Source of the DNA: Chlamydiota bacterium
Lineage (GTDB): Bacteria; Chlamydiota; Chlamydiia; Chlamydiales; SLFE01
Assembly: GCA_011065065.1 (NCBI GenBank)
Contig: JAAKFL010000045.1
Span: 1 to 11,000 of the forward strand
Direction: 5' to 3'
DNA length: 11,000 nucleotides
A program made the position numbers and the translations under genes. Positions 5,390 through 11,000 of this stretch are shown here, in pieces (the stretch's first letter is position 1; each line of letters starts with the position of its first letter). Under the pieces are notes generated by a model. It ran no database searches. It was not told the origin of the DNA and saw nothing but the letters and a program-made list of their open reading frames with translations.

Positions 5390-5418
5390 TTGACTTGTAG
5401 TTGACAAAATTGTACTAT
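5390..5418 (+). promoter_or_regulatory. Promoter of ttcA
   Basis: TTGACT (5390-5395), 17-bp spacer, TACTAT (5413-5418). A second TTGACA at 5401-5406 overlaps the spacer, giving the tandem TTGACTTGTAGTTGACA, but has no matching -10. Predicted leader about 43 nt, without a strong Shine-Dalgarno site at the ATG. Confidence 0.5.
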
Positions 5419-5467
5419 GTAGAGGTGTTTTTAATAAACAAAAAGATTAGGTAAAATAATTATTACT

Positions 5468-6196
5468 ATGAATTCTTTAAAGTGGAAGGGACTGGGGAGA
5501 AAAATCGAGAGCTCCTGCAGAAAGGCTCTCTATGATTACCAAATGATCGATGAAAGCGGTAAGATGGCTGTCGCCTTGAGCGGTGGCAAAGATAGTCTGA
5601 CCTTACTGTTCATGTTAAAAAAAATTTTAGGGCGAGGTTTCCCAGATGCTGAACTTTTTGCGATTCATGTGGACGGAGAATTCACCTGCGGTGCCGGCGT
5701 CAATAAAGAATTTCTTAAGAAGACATGTGATGAATTGGATGTGCCTTTTATTGTTTGTGAATCCACACAGCGCCTTGAAACCCTGGAGTGCTATCGATGT
5801 TCCCGGGAGAGAAGATCTTTGCTTTTTGAAGCGGCTAAGAGTGTCGGAGCCCACACCATAGCTTTTGGCCATCATCGAGATGACAACGCTCAGACATTGA
5901 TGATGAACATGCTTCAAAAAGGAGAATTTGCGGGGATGCTCCCAAAGATTACGATGCAACGGTACGATGTGACGATTGTCCGTCCCCTGATTTATGTATC
6001 GGAAGCTGAGATTCGGGAATTTGCCATGCAAAGCGGGTTTGCCAGAATTTCTTGCCAATGCCCTGTTGGGCAAAATTCCAGACGAAAACAGGTGGATCGA
6101 TTACTCGATGAGATGGACGAGATGTTTCCCAATGCACGGCACAATCTGGCTCAGGCAAGCTTACTGTATGGATCCGATAAAGCGAAGAATCCTTAA
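5468..6196 (+). CDS. ttcA: TtcA-family tRNA 2-thiocytidine synthetase-like protein
   Basis: 242 residues, shorter than E. coli TtcA (about 310). Known members adenylate C32 of tRNA and transfer sulfur to it, using a [4Fe-4S] cluster; some TtcA/TtuA relatives thiolate other positions. Seen: the PP-loop AVALSGGKDSL with SGGKDS at 38-43, CYRC (108-111) followed by SRERRSLL, typical of the TtcA CxxC-R-R signature, FGHHRDDNAQT (133-143), the RPLIYVSEAEI segment (162-172), and a C-terminal C196-x-C198 in ISCQCPVGQ, with FPNARHNL near the end. C108, C111 and C196 or C198 are the likely cluster ligands. It differs from TilS, which lacks the cysteine set. Tail-to-tail with the next gene: its stop (6194-6196) and the convergent stop are one base apart. 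The exact modified base cannot be read from sequence, so the symbol is by family. Confidence 0.85.
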   Translation: MNSLKWKGLGRKIESSCRKALYDYQMIDESGKMAVALSGGKDSLTLLFMLKKILGRGFPDAELFAIHVDGEFTCGAGVNKEFLKKTCDELDVPFIVCESTQRLETLECYRCSRERRSLLFEAAKSVGAHTIAFGHHRDDNAQTLMMNMLQKGEFAGMLPKITMQRYDVTIVRPLIYVSEAEIREFAMQSGFARISCQCPVGQNSRRKQVDRLLDEMDEMFPNARHNLAQASLLYGSDKAKNP

Positions 6197-6197
6197 C

Positions 6198-6620
6198 TTA
6201 CTCTGATTTCTTCTTGAAGCGATTCAAGCAAGCATTGGCTTGTATGTAAACAAAGGCGCCTAAAACCGCAGCAAAAATGGTTCCGATTAACAGCAAACGA
6301 TAATAGTTATCAATACAACCCTCTAAATCTTGAGACGCTTTAAAGAGACACTCCCCTGGCTCAAGCCTTCCAGCAAATTCTTCAGATAAGGATGCATCAC
6401 AATCAGCTGTGATACAAGAACCATAAAGCCACGATAAAAGGGCTCGGTATGCGACTAATGACACTCCTGAGGCGACAACCCCTGCGCCGCCTGCAACTCC
6501 TTTCTTAACGGCTCCAATTCCGAGACGCTTAATCCCTTTCTCCATCTGATTTGGCTTTAATTCATAATGTTTTTTTCTCAAACGAAAAAAATCAGGACTT
6601 GACGAGGTAATTGAACTCAT
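6198..6620 (-). CDS. Unknown two-TM protein with a Cys-bearing loop
   Basis: 140 residues; not recognised. Seen: a Ser-rich N-terminus (MSSITSSSPDFF), a basic stretch (13-40), a Gly/Ala/Val-rich first membrane segment (about 41-67), a 40-residue loop with four cysteines (C69, C74, C91, C102) and several acidic residues, a second hydrophobic helix (about 107-126) and a basic tail NRFKKKSE. By the positive-inside rule, both ends would be cytoplasmic and the Cys loop periplasmic or lumenal, where two disulfides could form. Two closely spaced hydrophobic segments plus a Ser-rich start recall secreted inclusion-membrane-type proteins, but that is only a resemblance. Start: ATG 6618-6620 with GGAG six bases upstream; an in-frame TTG at 6632 would overlap that site and is rejected. 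Divergent from moxR. Confidence 0.7.
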   Translation of the reverse strand: MSSITSSSPDFFRLRKKHYELKPNQMEKGIKRLGIGAVKKGVAGGAGVVASGVSLVAYRALLSWLYGSCITADCDASLSEEFAGRLEPGECLFKASQDLEGCIDNYYRLLLIGTIFAAVLGAFVYIQANACLNRFKKKSE

Positions 6621-6648
6621 GACTATCTCCAATTGTTATGTTTTCCAG

Positions 6649-6677
6649 ACTTTACTCAGCAGCTTTCAAAATGTCAA
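6649..6677 (-). promoter_or_regulatory. Promoter of the two-TM protein gene
   Basis: Minus strand: TTGACA (6672-6677), 17-bp spacer, TAAAGT (6649-6654), leading to GGAG (6627-6630) and the ATG at 6620. Its position inside the longest frame of the opposite gene supports starting moxR further downstream. Confidence 0.6.
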
Positions 6678-6710
6678 TCCGAATTTCTGTGAGTGAAAAT
6701 AAGATTCGTG

Positions 6711-6719
6711 TGCTACACT
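6711..6719 (+). promoter_or_regulatory. Extended -10 box of the moxR operon
   Basis: TGC followed by TACACT (6714-6719), an extended -10 motif without a good -35. It would start the mRNA near 6726, about 20 bases before the chosen moxR ATG. AGGA at 6735-6738, seven bases before that ATG, is the ribosome site. Confidence 0.4.
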
Positions 6720-6745
6720 GGACAAAAACAGAACAGGAAATGGTT

Positions 6746-7603
6746 ATGACTAAACACAATATTCCCGAAGGTGAACATGAATCTCAAGTCGATATTCAAG
6801 GTGTCGAGATTGGGTTAATGCTCCCCGATCAGTTCCATTACGAGTGGATCGGACAACAAGATGTGATGGATCAACTACTTGCAGCTTGGTTCGTCCTCGA
6901 TGAACACGATATGCCCCTCAATCCCAGGCTCGTTGGCAAGCCTGGAGTTGGAAAAACGACTTTGGCCTGTGCGGCGGCAAAACGTCTGGATAAAGATGTT
7001 TATATTTATCAATGTACAATGGACACGAGGCCCGAAGATCTGCTGATCACACCGGTGATCGATAAGACGGGTGGGATCCGGTATGTGGCCTCTTCTCTGG
7101 TCACCGCAATGATCCGGGGCGGAGTCTGTATTCTCGATGAAGCCAATCGGATGAGCGAAAAGTCCTGGGCCTCCCTAGCTCCCCTGCTCGATACGCGAAG
7201 GTATATCGAGTCTATTGTGGCAGGATTGAAGGTGAATGCCCATCCAGAGTTCCGCATTTGCGTGACGATGAACGATGATGCCTCGACTTATGAGATTCCC
7301 GAATACATCCACAGTCGAATTCAGCCACAGATTTTTCTCGATTTTCCGGAAGCAGAGGAAGAGAGAAGGATCCTCAGAGAAAATCTTCCCTTTATAGAAG
7401 AACACATCATGGACTACGTCGTGAACTTTCTTCAGAAAGCCCATGCGGCAAATGCAAATTTTACCGTAAGGGACGGCATCAACATTGCACGCTATGCGGC
7501 AAAACGAATTCAATACTTGAAAGCAGGCAATCAGTATGAAGGTCTGATGCGACAAGCTGTTGTGATGACATTAGGGGAAGAGGCTCTCGACTACCTACCA
7601 TGA
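6746..7603 (+). CDS. MoxR-type AAA+ ATPase
   Basis: 285 residues from the ATG at 6746. Chaperone-like hexameric ATPase of the MoxR (AAA_3/AAA_5) group, which remodels or activates a partner protein encoded nearby. Seen: YEWIGQQDVM (33-41), Walker A GKPGVGKTT (64-72), Walker B CILDEANR (128-135, with D131/E132), sensor 1 asparagine in CVTMNDD (172-178, N176), a likely arginine finger at HSRI (R191), and the sensor 2 helix FTVRDGINIARYAAKR (R252). The length is short for MoxR (300-330 usual) but the core is complete. The start is set by AGGA seven bases upstream and by an extended -10 box just before it; the frame is open back to an ATG at 6638, which would add 36 residues without similarity to the family and overlap the divergent promoter. 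Its TGA overlaps the next gene's ATG, so the two are translationally coupled. Confidence 0.88.
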   Translation: MTKHNIPEGEHESQVDIQGVEIGLMLPDQFHYEWIGQQDVMDQLLAAWFVLDEHDMPLNPRLVGKPGVGKTTLACAAAKRLDKDVYIYQCTMDTRPEDLLITPVIDKTGGIRYVASSLVTAMIRGGVCILDEANRMSEKSWASLAPLLDTRRYIESIVAGLKVNAHPEFRICVTMNDDASTYEIPEYIHSRIQPQIFLDFPEAEEERRILRENLPFIEEHIMDYVVNFLQKAHAANANFTVRDGINIARYAAKRIQYLKAGNQYEGLMRQAVVMTLGEEALDYLP

Positions 7604-9411
7604 CGCCATTTACGCTGCATAAGGATCAAATTTTTGCTGTTCCTATCACCCATTACAATATGGAGATGGCTGCGGCGATTAAATTGGCTTTTGAGGAGAT
7701 TCAGCCTGATTGTGTGGCGGTGGAACTTCCTGAAACGATGCAGTTGCAACATCTCCACGCTGCCTCACGTCTCCCCGACATCAGCCTGGTAATTCCTTTT
7801 AGCACTCATCTTGACCCGATTTACTACTTATGCGAACCTTGTGACCCCTCATACGAAGCCTTGCGAAGTGCCTTGGAAACGCAAATCCCCGCTTTTTGCA
7901 TCGATCTGGATATCGATCGCTATCCTGAATTCAAAGAACTCATGCCAGATCCTTATTCGATCACAAAAATTGGATTGGAGAATTATTACGAGGCTTACAA
8001 TAAGATCATTCTGTCATCCCAAAAAGCTCGCTCAAAATATGACGAGCACCGGGAACTGTATATGGCCAAGCGATTGAAGGAATTGAGTCTTAATTATGAC
8101 CGAATTCTTTTTGTCGGAGGCATGTTCCATGTCAACAATGTTCTAGAACTCATCGACCGCCCAAAATTTCCCGAGCTCAAGCACACTCATCGAGATAGTG
8201 TTCAAATATGCACATTAACTGAAGAATCGTGTCGTGAAGTGATGGCAGAATTTGGTTGGATTTCTCGACAGTATGAAGAATTTCGAAAAACCAAAGTTCT
8301 TCCTGATCGACAAAAACTGATTCTCGATCTTTACAAGGAAGCTTCGCTGAAATACATAGAAGTGAGCGGTCATGCATTTCCTGGGTACCATTTTAGGAAT
8401 ATCATGAAATTTCTTCGCAACTATGCGTTAATAAAAGGGAAGCTGATGCCCGATCTGTTTCAGATCCTGGCAGCTGCCAAGGGATGTGTGGACCATAACT
8501 ATGCCTATGAAGTGTGGAAGCTCGCCACCGAGTACCCTCATCTTAAGAATGTGGATGGACTCGAAGAGATCGATTTGAGCGCAAAGGATATTTGGGGAGA
8601 AAGCAAGACGATTCATTTTCATATGCGCGAAAAGGGTCGAAAGGATTTTTTCCAGATGCACCGCACGAAAAAGAAATCCAATATGATTATGAAACCCCCT
8701 GGTCCATTTTCCATTTGTTCGTATCCTCCTGAAGACATCACCATTGAAAATTTCGGAGATTACCTGAAGAAAAAAGGGTCACAGATTATCTGTGAAGAAG
8801 GCTCGCGCTCGATCCCCTTTTCCTCGAGTCTTGAAGACGGCATTGACACCCGTGAAACCATTCGCCATTGGACTGAAAAAAAACTTTACGTAAAAGTCAA
8901 TGGCAAGCCACCTGGCGGAGTCGGGTCAGTTGTGGTGATCTTTGACGAAGATATGCCGACGGAAGAGGGAGATTACTTCGAAAAATATCCTTGGAAAACA
9001 ACTTGGCTTGGAGAACACGATCAAGAGTCTGATATGGCCTTCTATGCCACATCGTCATCAGATAAAGTGGTTGGCCCTGGGATTAGTCGCTGTGAATACG
9101 GAGGCATGATGATGTCCTATCCACCGCGCCGGATTTTTGATGTCTGGTCTGATCCCGATTATGTTTACTTCGGAAGCAAATCGGAAGTTCTCCTTGCAGC
9201 CGCCATCGATTATGCTGTTCAACCATTAATTACCTACGTTGCGAGTAAGCCTCCACGAAGTGCCATGAAAAGTTTTGCCCGTCGTTTTGGAAAAAAGATT
9301 GTCTACGTTCCCATTGGTCAGCTATCGCCAGTCACTTTAAACAAAATCCGTGTCTTTCATGTATTAGAAGGACATGATAGAAGGTCCATAGCGGACGAAT
9401 TTATTTTTTGA
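7600..9411 (+). CDS. MoxR-coupled 603-residue protein with TraB/ChaN-like N-terminal domain
   Basis: The start ATG overlaps the moxR stop (ATGA), so it is most likely the dedicated partner of that ATPase. Residues 1-200 look like a TraB/PrgY-ChaN/DUF5682-type domain: FAVPITHYNMEMA (12-24), PDCVAVELPE (36-45), FCIDLDID (99-106), the DEHRELYMAKRLKEL helix (148-162) and ILFVGGMFHVNN (169-180). In that superfamily, the Glu after the second strand and the His after the Gly-Gly turn are the signature residues, here E42 or E45 and H177. Residues 240-430 are helical, with a basic patch KKK (357-359); residues 425-603 form a beta-rich end with NGKPPGGVGSVVVIFDED (434-451), WSDPDYVYFGS (516-526) and FGKKIVYVPIGQLSP (563-577), which I do not recognise. 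No signal peptide or membrane helix. Function unknown; the domain fold is a recollection of motif pattern, not a search result. Confidence 0.75.
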   Translation: MTPFTLHKDQIFAVPITHYNMEMAAAIKLAFEEIQPDCVAVELPETMQLQHLHAASRLPDISLVIPFSTHLDPIYYLCEPCDPSYEALRSALETQIPAFCIDLDIDRYPEFKELMPDPYSITKIGLENYYEAYNKIILSSQKARSKYDEHRELYMAKRLKELSLNYDRILFVGGMFHVNNVLELIDRPKFPELKHTHRDSVQICTLTEESCREVMAEFGWISRQYEEFRKTKVLPDRQKLILDLYKEASLKYIEVSGHAFPGYHFRNIMKFLRNYALIKGKLMPDLFQILAAAKGCVDHNYAYEVWKLATEYPHLKNVDGLEEIDLSAKDIWGESKTIHFHMREKGRKDFFQMHRTKKKSNMIMKPPGPFSICSYPPEDITIENFGDYLKKKGSQIICEEGSRSIPFSSSLEDGIDTRETIRHWTEKKLYVKVNGKPPGGVGSVVVIFDEDMPTEEGDYFEKYPWKTTWLGEHDQESDMAFYATSSSDKVVGPGISRCEYGGMMMSYPPRRIFDVWSDPDYVYFGSKSEVLLAAAIDYAVQPLITYVASKPPRSAMKSFARRFGKKIVYVPIGQLSPVTLNKIRVFHVLEGHDRRSIADEFIF

Positions 9412-9519
9412 GCCTATCTATATGCGAGACATGTCATGGGGCAAGGATGTACAGGATTTTCTTTTTACCGATGTCAATACGATTCTAAAATGCATGTTAT
9501 TTTGGTTATAGAGTAGTGA

Positions 9520-9547
9520 TTGCGACTTAATGACAACTTCCTATATG
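9520..9547 (+). promoter_or_regulatory. Possible promoter of the sugar porter gene
   Basis: TTGCGA (9520-9525), 16-bp spacer, TATATG (9542-9547). It would put the transcript start at about 9553, shortly before the GGAGG site. Moderate match only; the gene may instead be read from an upstream start. Confidence 0.3.
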
Positions 9548-9557
9548 AGTAATGTTT

Positions 9558-9570
9558 GGAGGTTGCCATG
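9558..9570 (+). promoter_or_regulatory. Shine-Dalgarno site fixing the sugar porter start
   Basis: GGAGG (9558-9562) stands five bases before the ATG at 9568. An in-frame TTG at 9556 would overlap this site and is not a plausible start. Confidence 0.75.
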
Positions 9571-10917
9571 AAGTCACAAAAAAAGAAGGGACTGAGACTC
9601 GTCATTGTCATTGCGGCTTTTGCCGCTATCGGAGGACTTCTTTTCGGTTACGACACCGGAGCGATTTCTGGTGCCTTGTTGTTTATCAAACGCGATCTTC
9701 TCCTTGACGATGTCCAGCAAGAAGCTGTCGTCGCCGTCTTACTCTTATTTGCTGCCATTTCAGCTCCTTTTGCCGGCCATCTAGCAGACAAGTTTGGACG
9801 AAAACGGATGATCATTGCCGCTGCTGGTCTCTTTATCATCGGCGCTTTCCTGATGGCGTTCTCAGTTGACTACCTCATGCTTCTTGCCGGAAGGGCTGTT
9901 GTGGGTGCCGCTATTGGGACTGCTTCCATGACCGTACCCCTTTACATCTCAGAGATTTCCCCTGCTTCCATACGAGGGATGTGTGTTTCATTGAACCAGC
10001 TGATGGTGACGATCGGAATATTAGCTGCATTTCTCGTTGACTTAGGTTTCGTTCATGGAGGTCAATGGCGATGGATGTTGGGAATCTCAGCAATCCCTGC
10101 CCTCCTATTATTTACCGTCATGATCTTCCTCCCCAAAAGCCCACGATGGCTCATGAGCCTAGGAAAACGGAAAGAAGCTGAAGGGATCTTTAACAAGCTC
10201 GGAAACACTCCAGAGGAAACCGATGTATCGGTTCAACGAATTGAAACACAGCTTGAACGAAAAGATTCCACATGGAAGCAAGTGTTTGCTCCTGCCACCC
10301 GCCCTGCTATCTTCGCTGGGATATTTTTAGCTGTTCTTCAACAGCTTACCGGCATCAATACCATTATTTATTACGCACCTACTATGCTTGCGACTGTCGT
10401 CAAAGAATCTGATACAGCCGCCATTCTTTCGACTGTCGGAATTGGTGCTGTCAATGTCACCATGACCGTGCTCGCCCTTTTCCTCATTGACCGTTGGGGA
10501 AGACGCCCCCTTCTTCTCTTTGGAACCTCACTCATGGCCATTGCACTGATAGGACTCGGAATTGCCAACGCTATGCCCGATACCGTCATGGATTCGCTAG
10601 GTTGGATCTTTAATATTGCCCTCTTTATTTATATCGCCGGCTTCGCTATTGGTCTTGGCCCCATTGCTTGGCTTTTCTTGGCAGAGGTCTATCCTTTAGA
10701 AATCCGTGGAAAAGCGATGAGCTGCGGGAGCTTCGCGAACTGGGCCAGTAACTTCATTGTCGCTATGACATTCCTCACTATCCTCAATTACCTAGGCCCT
10801 TCAATAACTTTCTTGATGTACGGCATCATCTGTATTTTCACAATCATTTTTATCTATAAGTATATTCCCGAAACAAAAGGTAAATCCCTCGAAGAGATCC
10901 AAGCATTTTGGCAATAA
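9568..10917 (+). CDS. MFS sugar porter, probable sugar/H+ symporter (XylE/GalP-like)
   Basis: 449 residues with twelve predicted helices, the normal bacterial size. Imports a monosaccharide across the inner membrane. Sugar-porter signatures in order: FGYDTGAISGAL (26-37; D29 matches the proton-coupling Asp of XylE), DKFGRKR (74-80), PLYISEISPASIRG (124-137), PKSPRWL (189-195, family PESPRWL), the cytoplasmic loop 196-245, QQLTGINTIIYYAPT (258-272, sugar-binding Gln and Asn), DRWGRRP (318-324), GPIAWLFLAEVYPLEIRG (364-381) and the terminal PETKGKSLEEI (434-444). The hexose/pentose specificity cannot be read reliably. There is no kinase or isomerase gene next to it, so the sugar is unknown; the neighbours give no pathway. 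Confidence 0.93.
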   Translation: MKSQKKKGLRLVIVIAAFAAIGGLLFGYDTGAISGALLFIKRDLLLDDVQQEAVVAVLLLFAAISAPFAGHLADKFGRKRMIIAAAGLFIIGAFLMAFSVDYLMLLAGRAVVGAAIGTASMTVPLYISEISPASIRGMCVSLNQLMVTIGILAAFLVDLGFVHGGQWRWMLGISAIPALLLFTVMIFLPKSPRWLMSLGKRKEAEGIFNKLGNTPEETDVSVQRIETQLERKDSTWKQVFAPATRPAIFAGIFLAVLQQLTGINTIIYYAPTMLATVVKESDTAAILSTVGIGAVNVTMTVLALFLIDRWGRRPLLLFGTSLMAIALIGLGIANAMPDTVMDSLGWIFNIALFIYIAGFAIGLGPIAWLFLAEVYPLEIRGKAMSCGSFANWASNFIVAMTFLTILNYLGPSITFLMYGIICIFTIIFIYKYIPETKGKSLEEIQAFWQ

Positions 10918-10956
10918 ACATTTATTTTTATTCCTAATAATGCTAAAATCATTGAC

Positions 10957-11000
10957 ATGGAAGGATTTAAGAAATCAGAAAAATTATTTACAGCCATAGC
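10957..11000 (+). CDS. Start of a gene cut by the window edge, possibly hemL
   Basis: An ATG at 10957 opens MEGFKKSEKLFTAIA before the window ends. The K-S-E-x-L-F pattern at this position is how glutamate-1-semialdehyde aminotransferase (HemL, heme synthesis) commonly begins, but 14 residues cannot prove it. No Shine-Dalgarno site precedes it; the bases before the ATG are ATCATTGAC, and a TAAAAT at 10944-10949 could be a -10 box for a nearly leaderless message. Confidence 0.35.
   Translation, partial: MEGFKKSEKLFTAI

Noticed and set aside
5401..5430. Second ttcA promoter using TTGACA at 5401
   Set aside because: The position 17 bp downstream reads GGTGTT, which is not a -10 box.
5627..6158. 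Antisense frames within ttcA
   Set aside because: Shadow frames of a gene with clear PP-loop and CxxC motifs; no independent start signals.
7600..9411. Calling the MoxR pair an antiphage defence system
   Set aside because: No nuclease, toxin, membrane-pore or nucleotide-signalling motif is visible, and the neighbours are housekeeping or transport genes. Defence remains possible but nothing in the sequence supports it directly.

Overview
The window reads as an ordinary bacterial chromosome segment of moderately low G+C (low forties by eye). It is gene-dense, with short intergenic gaps, good sigma70-type promoters (TTGACA-like boxes 16-17 bp from an AT-rich -10 box) and ATG/GTG starts with Shine-Dalgarno sites. 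No taxonomic marker decides the host. TypA, a small cold-shock protein, a TtcA-type tRNA thiolase, a GC-rich REP-like hairpin of the sort seen in several PVC-group genomes, and a small two-TM Ser/Cys-bearing protein would fit a Gram-negative bacterium, possibly of the PVC/Chlamydiota side or an amoeba-associated gammaproteobacterium. This is a weak inference.

Layout. 1-554 (-): thymidine kinase, running off the left edge, divergently transcribed from an 82-residue single-repeat PnuC-like membrane protein (680-928, +). A large imperfect inverted repeat made of GCGAAG-type units (939-1083) separates this gene from a convergent DUF4442 hotdog protein (1105-1554, -). Divergent from that is typA/bipA (1672-3495, +), then a perfect 16-bp hairpin, a cold-shock-domain protein (GTG start at 3746) and a four-TM DUF6632-like protein (4010-4402). 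The 4403-4725 gap has no gene but holds a 73-nt GC-rich palindrome and a 13-bp inverted repeat. Next, on the minus strand, are tRNA-Thr then tRNA-Tyr from one promoter, preceded by a 158-bp near-palindromic element with a 5-bp flanking direct repeat (a MITE candidate) that abuts the stop codon of a small SEC-C zinc-motif protein (5105-5374, -). A ttcA-like gene follows (5468-6196, +), converging with a 1-bp gap on an unknown two-TM protein (6198-6620, -).

The most distinctive part is 6746-9411: a MoxR-type AAA+ ATPase whose stop overlaps the start (ATGA) of a 603-residue protein with a TraB/ChaN/DUF5682-like N-terminal domain and a C-terminal half I do not recognise. These two genes look like a translationally coupled, minimal MoxR-partner module without the von Willebrand A gene usual in such loci. 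A 12-TM sugar/H+ symporter of the MFS sugar-porter family (9568-10917) follows, and the first residues of another gene, possibly hemL, begin at 10957.

Most genes are unrelated housekeeping or transport functions: nucleotide salvage (Tdk, and possibly the PnuC-like protein), translation and tRNA modification (TypA, TtcA, the two tRNAs), stress (Csp), sugar import. For four genes I chose starts downstream of the longest possible reading frame because a well-placed Shine-Dalgarno site fixes them: csp, moxR, the two-TM gene and the sugar porter.
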